This document shows, in pieces, positions 44,346 through 53,740 of a DNA stretch of 64,000 nucleotides. Source of the DNA: Anaerocolumna aminovalerica (GTDB taxonomy: Bacteria > Bacillota > Clostridia > Lachnospirales > Lachnospiraceae); contig NZ_FOWD01000011.1 of assembly GCF_900115365.1 (NCBI RefSeq), positions 54,100 through 118,099 on the forward strand, given 5' to 3'. The notes below the pieces were generated by a model. The model was not told where the DNA came from. It ran no database searches and worked only from the letters and a program-made list of their open reading frames with translations. Each line of letters starts with the position of its first letter. Position 1 is the first letter of the stretch. The position numbers and the translations under genes are program-made.

Positions 44346-45944
44346 TTATCTGTCCCATTTATCACATAATGCTTCAATCTGACTGGTGAATTTGGCTAAA
44401 TCTTTATTAGCACCGCCTTCATTATGTTGTATAACAACCATCAGCCTTCTTCCTGCATTAACTAACCGGTCAAAAACAGTAAAACCTTTCTTTTGTTTTG
44501 CTTTAGCCTGGACTTCTATTATTTTTCCTTCTTCAAGCCACAGATTATTCTTTAAATCAAAGATGGCACCGCTATAAGGAGCATCTGCATTCAAATCCAG
44601 TTCTTCTCTTAAGGAGTTTGTAAATAAATCTGCTACATTACTTTCTCCATGAACTACAAATACTTTTTCCGGTTTCTTTTCATAGCTTTTTATCCATTTT
44701 AACAGACCTTCCCGGTCCGCGTGACCGCTTACCCCGGATAATTTACGAATCTCAGAGTTTACCTGAACAGTTTCTCCAAAGAGCTTTACTTCCGTAGCTC
44801 CATCTAAAATCGCCCTGCCTAAAGTTCCGTTAGCTTGATAACCAACAAATAAAATAGTACTTTCTTCCTTCCATAGATTATGTTTTAAGTGATGGCGGAT
44901 TCTGCCTGCCTCGCACATACCACTTGCAGATATGATAACTTTAGGTTCTTCATCAAAGTTAATGGCTTTGGAATCATCACTGGTAATAGAGGTTCTTAGG
45001 CCGGAGAAAGATATTGGCTTAATGCCATGGCGAACAAGAGTCATAGCTTCTTTATCAAAATATCCGTACATATTTTCATTGAATATCTGGGTGGCATCAT
45101 TTGCTAGGGGACTATCCACATATACTTTAAAATTAGTATGTCCTTTGATTAAATTATCCGCTTTAATTTGTCTTATATAATAAAGTAAAACCTGTGTTCT
45201 GCCAACAGCAAAAGAAGGTATGACCACATTCCCTCCCCGGTCAAAAGTGGTTTGAATAATTTCAGTTAATTCCTTTATATAATTGGGACGTTCCTCATGG
45301 TTTCTGTCACCATAAGTGGATTCCATAACAACATAATCCGCTTCTTTTATATAACTTGGATCGTTAATTAAAGGCTGATTTATATTACCGATATCACCGG
45401 AAAATACAATTTTTTTAGTAACCCCCTCTTCTGTAATCCAAACTTCAATACTTGCAGAACCAAGCAAATGTCCCACATCTACAAAACGGAATTCAATGCC
45501 CTCGAATAGTTTTATTCTTTCACTGTAATTATGAGGAGTAAATAGTTTAATGGTATTATAAGTATCTTCCATAGTATAGGAGGGTATGATGGGCTCTTCT
45601 CCGGTACGTTTTCTTTTTCGATTCTTCCATTCCGTTTCAAATAATTGAATATGAGTACTATCTTTTAACATAATCTCACACAAACCGCAGGTTGCCCCAG
45701 TAGCATGTATCTCTCCCCGAAACCCGTTTGCATAAAGCAACGGCAGATTACCTGAATGATCAATATGGGCATGAGTTAGTAAAACCCCATCTACTTCTGC
45801 CGCAGATATGGGAAGTTCCACATTCTCATAAACATCTTTTCCCTGTTCCATACCACAGTCTATCAAAATGTGCTTTCCGCAAGCCTCTAAATAAAAACAG
45901 CTTCCAGTAACTTCATGTGCAGCTCCTATAAAAGTCAGCTTCAT
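44346..45944 (-). CDS. MBL-fold / beta-CASP RNA hydrolase
   Basis: The 532 residues form a metallo-beta-lactamase domain with GVLLTHAHIDHSGNLPLL and DVGHLLGSASIE, an inserted beta-CASP domain with VIPSFAVGRTQVLLYYI and VDSPLANDATQIF, and an RMMBL segment with LSGVSGHADREGLLKWI. This is the CPSF73/YSH1-like hydrolase family, acting on RNA in known members. The C-terminal 60 residues (AKQKKGFTVFDRLVNAGRR) look like an accessory segment. AGGAGG precedes the ATG. Three 86-base tandem repeats lie directly upstream. Confidence 0.9.
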   Translation of the reverse strand: MKLTFIGAAHEVTGSCFYLEACGKHILIDCGMEQGKDVYENVELPISAAEVDGVLLTHAHIDHSGNLPLLYANGFRGEIHATGATCGLCEIMLKDSTHIQLFETEWKNRKRKRTGEEPIIPSYTMEDTYNTIKLFTPHNYSERIKLFEGIEFRFVDVGHLLGSASIEVWITEEGVTKKIVFSGDIGNINQPLINDPSYIKEADYVVMESTYGDRNHEERPNYIKELTEIIQTTFDRGGNVVIPSFAVGRTQVLLYYIRQIKADNLIKGHTNFKVYVDSPLANDATQIFNENMYGYFDKEAMTLVRHGIKPISFSGLRTSITSDDSKAINFDEEPKVIISASGMCEAGRIRHHLKHNLWKEESTILFVGYQANGTLGRAILDGATEVKLFGETVQVNSEIRKLSGVSGHADREGLLKWIKSYEKKPEKVFVVHGESNVADLFTNSLREELDLNADAPYSGAIFDLKNNLWLEEGKIIEVQAKAKQKKGFTVFDRLVNAGRRLMVVIQHNEGGANKDLAKFTSQIEALCDKWDR

Positions 45945-45981
45945 AATCTTATCCTCCTGGTATACTTAATGAATGGATAAC

Positions 45982-46239
45982 ATATCATGAACAAAATACC
46001 GTTCATGATCTTGGCACTCCGATCGGAATCGCAAGCAAGCTTGCCATTTCCTCACTACTTTTTTATTATATCATGAACAAAATACCGTTCATGATCTTGG
46101 CACTCCGATCGGAATCGCAAGCAAAGCTTGCATTTCCTCACTACTTTTTTATTATATCATGAACAAAATACCGTTCATGATCTTGGCACTCCGATCGGAA
46201 TCGCAAGCAAGCTTGCATTTCCTCACTACGTTTTTATTA
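45982..46239. repeat. Three tandem 86-base repeats
   Basis: Copies begin at 45982, 46068 and 46154, each exactly 86 bases. Each contains ATCATGAAC...GTTCATGAT (nine-pair hairpin), the palindrome TCCGATCGGA and GCAAGC.AGCTTGC, followed by CTCACTAC and a T-run. Copies differ only near the GCAAGCTTGC part and in one base of CTACT/CTACG. On the minus strand a TATAAT string lies at each junction. It fills most of the 348-base gap between the beta-CASP and degV genes. Confidence 0.95.
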
Positions 46240-46292
46240 TATAGCAAAATAGCATTCTTTGTACATTACAAAAGAATGCTAAATTATATTTT

Positions 46293-47165
46293 TTATCTTT
46301 CTGTTCCAAAAAAGAATAAGGCAATGGTTCCTGGACCTGAGTGGGATCCAATAACAGGACCAATAGGATTAATAACAAAGTCCTTTACATTCATTCTTTC
46401 TTTAATAAGTTGTGCTAAATATTCTGCATCCTCTATTGCATCGCCGTGACCAATAAAAATCGTCTGTTCTTCCGGATTCGTGCAGGTTTCAAGCATTCTG
46501 TCTGCTAAAGCAATCAAAGACTTTTTACGTCCTCTTACTTTTTCTATAGGGATCAATTTACCTTCATTATCAACGTGAAGTACCGGTTTTACATTTAGTG
46601 CAGTTCCAATTGCAGCACTGATTGCACTTACTCTTCCTCCTCGTTTTAAATGGTTTAAATCATCAACAGTAAACCAATGGCATAATTTAAGTACATTATC
46701 ATTTAACCACTCATATAATTCATCAATGGATAATCCTTCTTCTTTCTTTAATGCTGCATTATATACTAATAAACCTTCTCCGAGAGAAGCGCATCTTGAA
46801 TCCACTGAAAATATCTTTGATTCCGGATACTTTTCCTTTAACTCATCAATTGCTAAAAGAGAGGCATTATATGTTCCGCTTAATCCTGAAGAAAATGATA
46901 TATATAAAATATCACATCCTTCATTTAGAATTGGTTCAAAGAAATTCATGAAAACTTCCGTATTAATCAGGGAGGTAACTGATTTTCCACCTTTCCTTAA
47001 AGTCTCATAGAATTCATGTATATCCAATTCTCTTTCATCTAAATAGTTATAATAACTTTTTCCATCTAGTTCAAAGGCCATTGGAATTACTCGAATATCT
47101 AGGTCTTTCGCAATTTCATCCGGAAGATCTGTCGTTGTTTCTGTGACTATAACATAATTTCTCAT
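46293..47165 (-). CDS. DegV family fatty-acid-binding protein
   Basis: DegV proteins bind fatty acids and act as FakB-type partners of fatty acid kinase. The 290 residues start VIVTETTTDLPDEIAKDLDI, with the EDD-fold motifs YISFSSGLSGTYNASLLA, FSVDSRCASLGEGLLVY, HLKRGGRVSAISAAIG and the C-terminal INPIGPVIGSHSGPGTIALFF (in part). Length is normal. It has its own promoter (47217-47245). A kinase partner gene is not adjacent. Confidence 0.93.
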   Translation of the reverse strand: MRNYVIVTETTTDLPDEIAKDLDIRVIPMAFELDGKSYYNYLDERELDIHEFYETLRKGGKSVTSLINTEVFMNFFEPILNEGCDILYISFSSGLSGTYNASLLAIDELKEKYPESKIFSVDSRCASLGEGLLVYNAALKKEEGLSIDELYEWLNDNVLKLCHWFTVDDLNHLKRGGRVSAISAAIGTALNVKPVLHVDNEGKLIPIEKVRGRKKSLIALADRMLETCTNPEEQTIFIGHGDAIEDAEYLAQLIKERMNVKDFVINPIGPVIGSHSGPGTIALFFFGTER

Positions 47166-47216
47166 AATACACCTTTTTTCATTTTTATTTTGGGTTGTCC
47201 CAATATTTTTGTTTTA

Positions 47217-47245
47217 ATATTACCACTTATCTCCTTTTATTGCAA
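47217..47245 (-). promoter_or_regulatory. Sigma-A-type promoter of degV
   Basis: On the minus strand TTGCAA (47245-47240) and TAATAT (47222-47217) are 17 bases apart. The predicted leader before degV is about 45 bases. The remainder of this 352-base gap toward leuD shows no gene, only the leuD terminator. Confidence 0.5.
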
Positions 47246-47450
47246 CGATTTCATGAACTAAACTATTTTATTTTTAATAATATTTTCAGATTTATTTCTA
47301 ATACTAATCCCTACTATAAAACCTCTGAAGGTAAAACTTGTTTACGTCCCTGGATATATGGGCTTTAGGACTGATTTTTAGAAAGGTTCTTTATTTTTTA
47401 ATCCGAATAATTTTTGTTTAATGAGAAAAATCATGAATTTCATTTATAGC

Positions 47451-47505
47451 AAAAAGAAAAACCACAGTTTTTTGCATATGAAATAATATCTGCATAACTG
47501 CGGTT
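47451..47505 (-). terminator. Rho-independent terminator of leuBCD
   Basis: AACCACAGTT (47460-47469) pairs with AACTGCGGTT (47496-47505), with inner TGCATAT/ATCTGCA pairing. On the minus strand TTTTCTTTTT follows. It lies 12 bases past leuD. Confidence 0.8.
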
Positions 47506-47517
47506 ATCTTCTCTATA

Positions 47518-48000
47518 TTAACTATTTATATAATTAATTAAGCCCCCTGCCTGTATTAACTTTTGCATAAATTCAGGGAATGGCTGGCCTTGATACCGGG
47601 TTCCTTTTGATAAATTGTAAATCATACCATTGTCAAAATCAACTTCTACTTCATCTCCTGCTTTAATAGCTTTGGCAGCTTCCGGACATTCAATGATAGG
47701 AAGACCGATATTAATCGCGTTACGATAAAAGATTCTTGCGAAGGTTTCGGCTATAACACAGCTAACACCGGCGCTTTTAATTGCTATGGGTGCATGTTCT
47801 CTGGAGGAACCGCAGCCAAAATTCTTTTTTGCAACGATTATATCTCCATTTTTTACACGGTTGACAAAGTCAGGATCAATATCTGCCATACATTTTTTTG
47901 CTAATTCAGCAGGATCTGATGAATTCAAATATCTTGCAGGAATAATTACATCTGTATCTACATTATCACCATATTTGTGTACTTTTCCATGTGCTTTCAT
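47518..48000 (-). CDS. leuD: 3-isopropylmalate dehydratase small subunit
   Basis: LeuD is the swivel-domain subunit that with LeuC isomerises 2- to 3-isopropylmalate in leucine synthesis. The 160 residues carry [15 protein letters not shown], the [15 protein letters not shown] loop and [17 protein letters not shown]. The ATG at 48000 follows AAAGGAG; ten codons further upstream have no ribosome site and overlap leuC. The gene follows leuC by 13 bases and ends in a terminator. Confidence 0.97.
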   Translation of the reverse strand: MKAHGKVHKYGDNVDTDVIIPARYLNSSDPAELAKKCMADIDPDFVNRVKNGDIIVAKKNFGCGSSREHAPIAIKSAGVSCVIAETFARIFYRNAINIGLPIIECPEAAKAIKAGDEVEVDFDNGMIYNLSKGTRYQGQPFPEFMQKLIQAGGLINYINS

Positions 48001-48013
48001 ATAATCTCCTTTC

Positions 48014-49279
48014 CTATAAGCCCAACTCACATGGAGCTGATATTTTGCCGGTTACTGCACTTGCCGCTGCCACTGCAGGGCTTGCAAGATATACTTCGGA
48101 TTCTACATGTCCCATACGCCCTACAAAGTTTCGGTTGGTAGTAGCTACTGCTCTTTCACCTGCTGCCAGAATACCCATATGACCTCCAAGGCAAGGTCCA
48201 CAGGTAGGGGTACTTACTACAGCACCTGCTTTTATAAAGGTTGCTAATAATCCTTCTTCCATAGCTTGAAGATAGATTGCCTGAGTGGCAGGAAAGACAA
48301 TCACTCTCATTCCTTTTGCTACTTTTCTTCCTTCCAGCACTTTTGCTGCTGCCCTTAAATCTTCCATACGTCCGTTGGTACAAGAACCAATAACAACCTG
48401 ATCTATCTTAATATTATCCACTTCGTCTATGGTTTTTGTATTCTCAGGAAGATGCGGAAAGGCTACAGTAGATTTTAAAGTACTTAAATCTATTACATAT
48501 GTCTTTTCGTATTCTGCATCATCATCAGCTTCATAAATTTTATATTCTTTTGTGGAATGTTCTTTCATATAGGCAATGGTTTTTTCATCTACCGGAAATA
48601 TTCCATTCTTTGCACCGGCTTCTATTGCCATATTGGCAATGGTGAATCTGTCATCCATGGTTAAACTGGCAATACCATCACCCACGAACTCCATAGATTT
48701 ATAAAGTGCTCCGTCTACTCCAATCATACCGATAATATGCAGTATAATATCCTTACCGCTTACCCATTTATTTGGTTTTCCTGTTAATACAAATTTCAAA
48801 GCGCTGGGAACTTTAAACCATGCTTTTCCTGTAACCATCCCTGCCGCCATATCTGTGCTTCCTACACCTGTAGAAAAAGCTCCTAAGGCACCATAGGTAC
48901 AGGTATGGGAATCTGCACCTATAACAACATCTCCTGCTACTACCAGCCCTTTTTCAGGGAGTAATGCATGTTCAATTCCCATTTCACCAATTTCAAAATA
49001 ATTAGTAATATCATTGTTTATTGCAAATTCACGGAGGCATTTGCAGTGTTCTGCGGATTTAATATCTTTATTTGGTGTAAAGTGATCCGGAACTAACGCA
49101 ATCTTATCTTTATCAAATACACCTTTTTTATTCATTTTTTCCATTTCCCGAATGGCTACCGGTGATGTTACATCATTTCCCAATACTAAATCTAAATCAG
49201 CCTCAATCAACTGACCGGCTTCCACTTTATCCAGGCCTCCGTGGGCAGCTAATATTTTCTGCGTCATTGTCATTCCCAT
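48014..49279 (-). CDS. leuC: 3-isopropylmalate dehydratase large subunit
   Basis: LeuC carries the [4Fe-4S] cluster of isopropylmalate isomerase. The 421 residues are of the shorter HACN family type. Cluster ligands appear in [14 protein letters not shown] and [12 protein letters not shown]; substrate motifs include [18 protein letters not shown] (in part) and [16 protein letters not shown] lies eight bases before the ATG. It is flanked by leuB (104 bases upstream) and leuD. Confidence 0.97.
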   Translation of the reverse strand: MGMTMTQKILAAHGGLDKVEAGQLIEADLDLVLGNDVTSPVAIREMEKMNKKGVFDKDKIALVPDHFTPNKDIKSAEHCKCLREFAINNDITNYFEIGEMGIEHALLPEKGLVVAGDVVIGADSHTCTYGALGAFSTGVGSTDMAAGMVTGKAWFKVPSALKFVLTGKPNKWVSGKDIILHIIGMIGVDGALYKSMEFVGDGIASLTMDDRFTIANMAIEAGAKNGIFPVDEKTIAYMKEHSTKEYKIYEADDDAEYEKTYVIDLSTLKSTVAFPHLPENTKTIDEVDNIKIDQVVIGSCTNGRMEDLRAAAKVLEGRKVAKGMRVIVFPATQAIYLQAMEEGLLATFIKAGAVVSTPTCGPCLGGHMGILAAGERAVATTNRNFVGRMGHVESEVYLASPAVAAASAVTGKISAPCELGL

Positions 49280-49383
49280 ATGAATATCCTCCTATATAAA
49301 ATTTTATATCCTGCTACATATGATTTTCTATCATGTGATAAGAAGAAATCTCCATTCAGCAAATTCCTTACTTGCCAATATTA

Positions 49384-50466
49384 TTATATCTCAGCAACAA
49401 TAGAATCGCCCATTTTCTTTGTTCCAACCAATATTTTTCCTTCTGACATAATATCTATAGTACGGTAACCTTTCTCTAATACTGTTTTCACAGCTCCTTC
49501 AATTTTATCTGCTGCTTCTTCCAGATCAAAAGAATAGCGCAGCATCATAGCTGCTGAAAGAATGGTTGCAATGGGGTTAGCTTTATTCTGCCCTGCAATA
49601 TCCGGTGCAGAACCATGACTAGGTTCATATAAGCCCAATTTTGTTTCACCTAAACTTGCGGAAGCCAACATACCAATAGAACCTGTTACCATACTTGCCT
49701 CATCAGAAAGAATATCACCAAACATATTCTCTGTAAGAATAACATCAAATTGCTTTGGATCTCTTACAAGCTGCATGGCACAATTATCTACCAACATATG
49801 AGTAAGTTCTACATACGGATATCCTTCTGCTGTTTCTTCTACCACCTGTCTCCACAGTCTGGAGGAATCAAGCACATTAGCTTTATCCACGCTGCATACT
49901 CTCTTATTTCGTTTCATTGCAACCTCAAAAGCCCGCTTTGCAATTCTTCTGATTTCATTTTCATCATATCTTAATGTATCAAAGGAATTTCGAATTCCAT
50001 TCTCTGTAGTAGTACCCCGCTCACCAAAATATAAGCCGCCGGTTAATTCTCTTATTACCACAAAATCAAATCCCTCTCCGATAATTTCATCTTTTAAGGG
50101 ACATGCTGCCTTTAACTGGTGAAAAAGAACAGCCGGTCTTATATTCGCAAACAGACCCAAACCTTTTCGTATGGCAAGGAGCCCCGCTTCCGGTCTAAGA
50201 TCAGGTGGAAGGCTGTACCAATCAGACTGCCCAACGTTTCCTCCAACTGCACCAAGTAGTACAGAATCACTTTTTTTAGCTGCGGCAAGGGCCTCTTCTG
50301 TCAGGGGTACTCCATAGGTATCAATGGATATACCACCCATTAATACTTCGGTATAGTTAAAATGGTGTCCGTATTTTTCCCCGATTTTATCTAATACTTT
50401 CCTGGCTTCTATTGTAATTTCCGGTCCAATTCCATCTCCTGGTATCACTGCTATATTATAATTCAT
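49384..50466 (-). CDS. leuB: 3-isopropylmalate dehydrogenase
   Basis: LeuB oxidatively decarboxylates 3-isopropylmalate with NAD. The 360 residues show [71 protein letters not shown], and the C-terminal [24 protein letters not shown] precedes the ATG; the leader holds a small hairpin shared with spoIIIAB. It heads leuB-leuC-leuD and is divergent from the LysR regulator gene. Confidence 0.97.
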   Translation of the reverse strand: MNYNIAVIPGDGIGPEITIEARKVLDKIGEKYGHHFNYTEVLMGGISIDTYGVPLTEEALAAAKKSDSVLLGAVGGNVGQSDWYSLPPDLRPEAGLLAIRKGLGLFANIRPAVLFHQLKAACPLKDEIIGEGFDFVVIRELTGGLYFGERGTTTENGIRNSFDTLRYDENEIRRIAKRAFEVAMKRNKRVCSVDKANVLDSSRLWRQVVEETAEGYPYVELTHMLVDNCAMQLVRDPKQFDVILTENMFGDILSDEASMVTGSIGMLASASLGETKLGLYEPSHGSAPDIAGQNKANPIATILSAAMMLRYSFDLEEAADKIEGAVKTVLEKGYRTIDIMSEGKILVGTKKMGDSIVAEI

Positions 50467-50481
50467 AATAACCTCGATTCC

Positions 50482-50495
50482 GGTGCTTTATCACC
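50482..50495 (-). repeat. Leader hairpin shared with spoIIIAB (family 5), leuB copy
   Basis: On the minus strand GGTG, loop ATAAAG, CACC is followed by GGAATCGAGG and the leuB ATG. Compared with 34927-34942 the loop is nearly the same while the stem pairs differ in a compensating way. Confidence 0.5.
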
Positions 50496-50559
50496 ATTTT
50501 ATAAGGACAGCAATATTGTACTCAGTACAATCCATATTTCTGATACAAATTCTTTTCTA

Positions 50560-50589
50560 TTGCCATTTTAACATAACTTCTGGTATAAT
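50560..50589 (+). promoter_or_regulatory. Sigma-A-type promoter of the lysR gene
   Basis: TTGCCA (50560-50565) and a perfect TATAAT (50584-50589) are 18 bases apart. The predicted start lies near 50596. Just downstream CATATTAA occurs twice (50597-50604, 50628-50635), 31 bases apart; these may be operator half-sites for the regulator. Confidence 0.5.
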
Positions 50590-50717
50590 TAAAATACATA
50601 TTAAGAATACTTGATATAACTTAAATTCATATTAAAACTATTAGATTGGTACCTGTAACAATGGACTGTATAACCAGAGCCGTCCAAGCAGAAAAAAAAT
50701 AAGAAAGGCAGACTACA

Positions 50718-51662
50718 ATGGAACAAAATTTATCCCAGTATAAAATATTTAATACCGTAGCTGCTGTGGGAAATATTTCCCATGCGGCCAAAGAACTTTA
50801 TATCAGCCAGCCTGCCATTAGTAAAGCTATCAGCCGGTTAGAATCGGATCTTGGAGTTACTTTATTTACCAGAACTTCAAGAGGTGTAAAATTAACAGAA
50901 GAAGGTGCACTTTTTTATGAATACACCAAATCCGCTTTTGATACTTTATCCCAAGGAGAAGAAAATATAAAAAGGATAACCCAATTAGGCATCGGACATC
51001 TTCGCATAGGCGTCAGTACTACTTTATGCAAGTATATACTGCTGCCTTTTCTAAAAGAATTTGTACTATCCTATCCACACATAAAAATAACTATTGAATG
51101 CCAGTCTACTTTTCAAACCTTAGAACTTTTACAGAATAAAAAAATAGATATTGGACTTATCGGCAAACCTGAAAATCGAAAAAACTTAGATTTTTATCCG
51201 GTTATGCAGATTGAAGACATATTTGTAACTACACAAGCTTATCTGGATAACTTAAAAATAAGGGAATTACCTGAAAATCAAAGAGAAAAAGAAAAAGGAA
51301 GCAGGAAAAACTCTCTGCTTTCTGCTTCAATTTTTAAAAGTGCCACTGTTATGTTGTTGGATGAAAAAAATATGACCCGTATCTTTATTGATGATTATTT
51401 TGTAAAGAATCACATAGAAACCAATCAAATCCTGGAAGTTAGTAATATGGATTTACTAATCGAATTTGCAAAGATAGGGCTGGGGGTTTCCTGCGTTATT
51501 AAAGAATTTGTTCAAACAGAGTTAAAAAATGGTCTTTTAGTTGAAATTCCGCTGAAAGTTCCCTTAGTAAAAAGAGAAGTTGGGTTTGCTTTTTCCACCA
51601 ATAAGTACCTTTCTGATTCAGCTCAGAAGTTTATAAAATTCTATCAGCAATTCAAATTGTAA
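50718..51662 (+). CDS. LysR-family transcription regulator
   Basis: The 314 residues have an N-terminal winged helix (about 1-62, YKIFNTVAAVGNISHAAKEL then SQPAISKAISRLESDLGVTL) and a substrate-binding domain (about 90-310) with GHLRIGVSTTLCKYILLPF and IGLIGKPENRKNLDF. A charged stretch (about 180-195, ENQREKEKGSRKN) is an insertion in the middle of that domain. It is divergent from leuB, the classic arrangement for a regulator of the leucine genes, though the ligand is not known. It ends exactly where the convergent HD gene ends. Confidence 0.9.
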   Translation: MEQNLSQYKIFNTVAAVGNISHAAKELYISQPAISKAISRLESDLGVTLFTRTSRGVKLTEEGALFYEYTKSAFDTLSQGEENIKRITQLGIGHLRIGVSTTLCKYILLPFLKEFVLSYPHIKITIECQSTFQTLELLQNKKIDIGLIGKPENRKNLDFYPVMQIEDIFVTTQAYLDNLKIRELPENQREKEKGSRKNSLLSASIFKSATVMLLDEKNMTRIFIDDYFVKNHIETNQILEVSNMDLLIEFAKIGLGVSCVIKEFVQTELKNGLLVEIPLKVPLVKREVGFAFSTNKYLSDSAQKFIKFYQQFKL

Positions 51663-52322
51663 TTATAATATTTTCTGCCCGTTGATTATTAATCTGAATA
51701 TTAAATTTAGCTTTTCTGCTGCTTTTTTGCATAATAACATTCGGGTGAGAAAAATTTCAAAATACTCCATTACCGGGCAAACATCCGTATCTATGGTAAG
51801 CTCCAGGCTTATCATGGTTTTTTCCTCATTAATAGTGGTTTTTGCTTCTTTTACAGAATAATTGACCCTGTCATGAATATCAAAGTTTGACAGGTCTCTG
51901 TTTCTGACTCTGGTATAACGCACGTCTGTTTTATCTGCCAGAATTAATGCGGCAGCCACCTCATTAACCGGAAACGCAGTATCTTCATCATGATTTCCGA
52001 TAGCCGATATAATGGTTGCAATATCTTCCGGGTCTACTCCTATATTATCCAACAGACGAAATGCCATAACCGCTCCACTTTGTGCATGATTTACACGATT
52101 TACCACATTACCGATATCATGCATGTAACCTGCGATTTGAGCCAATTGGATTTGATGCTCCGGATAATCTAAGGTAGTTAATATATATTTTGCTTTTTCT
52201 GCTACCATTCCTACATGGGCAAAACTATGCTCCGTATAACCAAGGGCCGCCAAAGCTTCATCTGCCTTACGTATATAAGTTTTGATCTGTTCATTACTTT
52301 TTATTTCTTTAAAAGTAATCAT
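51663..52322 (-). CDS. HD-domain phosphohydrolase family protein
   Basis: The 219-residue protein has an HD fold with ALGYTEHSFAHVGMVAEKAKYI, the metal motif IAGYMHDIGNVVNR, HAQSGAVMAFRLL and ISAIGNHDED, followed by ALILADKTDVRYTR. Such proteins hydrolyse phosphate esters of nucleotides or related compounds; the substrate is unknown. The C-terminal 65 residues are not recognised. I start it at ATG 52322, 13 bases after GAAAGGAG, because the same leader precedes spoIIIAD. Stop codons of this gene and lysR touch. Confidence 0.85.
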   Translation of the reverse strand: MITFKEIKSNEQIKTYIRKADEALAALGYTEHSFAHVGMVAEKAKYILTTLDYPEHQIQLAQIAGYMHDIGNVVNRVNHAQSGAVMAFRLLDNIGVDPEDIATIISAIGNHDEDTAFPVNEVAAALILADKTDVRYTRVRNRDLSNFDIHDRVNYSVKEAKTTINEEKTMISLELTIDTDVCPVMEYFEIFLTRMLLCKKAAEKLNLIFRLIINGQKIL

Positions 52323-52405
52323 CTTTATAACTATGCTCCTTTCAAAAGAATGGAGAATCTGTGCATACAGCACAAATCTCCGGTTGAACAAAGTTTTTCA
52401 ACCTT
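52323..52405 (-). repeat. Leader repeat shared with spoIIIAD (family 3), HD gene copy
   Basis: Two hairpins, GGTTGAACAAAG..TTTCAACC (about 52383-52404) and GGAGAATCTGTGC..GCACAAATCTCC (about 52353-52382), stand before TTTTGAAAGGAGCA on the minus strand. The second hairpin and the ribosome site recur in the spoIIIAD leader (34071-34135). Confidence 0.65.
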
Positions 52406-52433
52406 ACTCTTTGTTTACATTAATTTTATAGAA

Positions 52434-53537
52434 TTATACTATAAACCTTTTATATATTTCAAATGCTGAAGGTAATGTAAATTCTTTGTTAATTCTTTCT
52501 TTACTCACCCATATACAATCAGTATTAACCGTTTCATACCCATTATATTCCGCAACATAATCGGGATTACATAGTATATCTTCATCCGGAACTTCCATAA
52601 ATTTAATATGATATCCTACCATATGCCATTCAATATGGGAAAATATATGCTTTCCTTCACCTAATGGTTGTATTGTAAAATTCCGGTATCCTTCTCTAAG
52701 TAATATTTCTTCCACAGCCATTACAGATAATTTACCATCTAAACCTGGCAGTTCCCATAACCTTGCAAGTAAACCTTTGCTGCCTCTTTTTCGAATAGCA
52801 TAACGGTTGTCAAATTCCATTAATAGAATTGTTCGGTCTTCTATCTTTCTGGGTTTTTTCTCAGGCTTTACCGGAATCAGCATTTGAATACCTTTTTGAA
52901 ATCCATTACAAAGATGGATAATCGGACATTTATCACATAGAGGTTTTCCATTGGGGATACATACAGTGGCTCCCAGATCCATTATTGACTGATTAAAATC
53001 TCCCGGCCTGTCTCTCGGAATAATCTCCCTCAGATCATTTTCCATCTGCTTTTTCACTGGGGCTTTAGTTATATCATCAAAGCTTCCTGCTACTCGTTTC
53101 ATAACCCGTAGAACATTGCCATCCACTGCCGGTTCCGGAATCTGAAAAGATATAGAGGCAATTGCACCTGCCGTGTAAGACCCAATTCCCGGTAGCTGGA
53201 GAAGCTTATCATAATCTGCCGGCATTTGGCCATTATATTCTTCTACAATAATCTTAGCTGTTTTTTGAAGATTTCTTACTCGGTTATAATAGCCCAGACC
53301 TTCCCATAATTTAAGCAGCTTTTCTTCCTCACAGTCTGCCAGGTCTTTTATAGAAGGAAGTGTACTTATAAACCTTTCAAAATATACCTTAACTGCTTCA
53401 ACTCTGGTTTGCTGTAACATAATTTCTGAAATCCATACATAATAAGGTCTTGGTTCTTCCCGCCAGGGCAGAAATCTTCTATTTAAGTCATACCAATCTA
53501 ATAGAAACTCTACTGTTTCTGAATAATCATAATTCAT
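52434..53537 (-). CDS. mutY: A/G-specific adenine glycosylase MutY
   Basis: MutY removes adenine opposite 8-oxoguanine. The 367 residues have the catalytic HhH domain with SEIMLQQTRVEAV, LPGIGSYTAGAIASISF and the catalytic Asp in PAVDGNVLRVMKR, the four-Cys cluster VCIPNGKPLCDKCPIIHLC, and a C-terminal NUDIX-like domain (about 235-360). The first cluster spacing is seven residues, whereas E. coli MutY has six. ATG at 53537 is preferred to a longer frame from 53600, because GCAATAGGTGTAAAA before it matches the tlyA/nusB leader end. Confidence 0.95.
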   Translation of the reverse strand: MNYDYSETVEFLLDWYDLNRRFLPWREEPRPYYVWISEIMLQQTRVEAVKVYFERFISTLPSIKDLADCEEEKLLKLWEGLGYYNRVRNLQKTAKIIVEEYNGQMPADYDKLLQLPGIGSYTAGAIASISFQIPEPAVDGNVLRVMKRVAGSFDDITKAPVKKQMENDLREIIPRDRPGDFNQSIMDLGATVCIPNGKPLCDKCPIIHLCNGFQKGIQMLIPVKPEKKPRKIEDRTILLMEFDNRYAIRKRGSKGLLARLWELPGLDGKLSVMAVEEILLREGYRNFTIQPLGEGKHIFSHIEWHMVGYHIKFMEVPDEDILCNPDYVAEYNGYETVNTDCIWVSKERINKEFTLPSAFEIYKRFIV

Positions 53538-53658
53538 TTTTACACCTATTGCTTTCACGTCTCCTTGTATATCAAAACATAAATCGGTTTCTTGTACCAT
53601 TATATATGATTATATCCGGATTATAAAGGTTGTTTTTCATTTCTCTCTTCAACTTTTC

Positions 53659-53687
53659 TTGATTATATAGCCCAAAAATAGTATAAT
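53659..53687 (+). promoter_or_regulatory. Sigma-A-type promoter of guaD
   Basis: TTGATT (53659-53664) and TATAAT (53682-53687) are 17 bases apart. The predicted leader is about 47 bases and contains TTGGAGGGC as ribosome site. Confidence 0.6.
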
Positions 53688-53740
53688 AATTACTGGGATG
53701 GAAAAGTAATTCTATATTATTAGGTATTGGAGGGCTTCAC

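Noticed and set aside
45982..46239. CRISPR-like array
   Set aside because: The whole 86-base unit is repeated, with no unique spacers and no cas genes near.
50467..50717. T-box or attenuator before leuB
   Set aside because: No GGGTGGNACC-type antiterminator motif or T-run hairpin is visible; the ilvN leader is too short as well.
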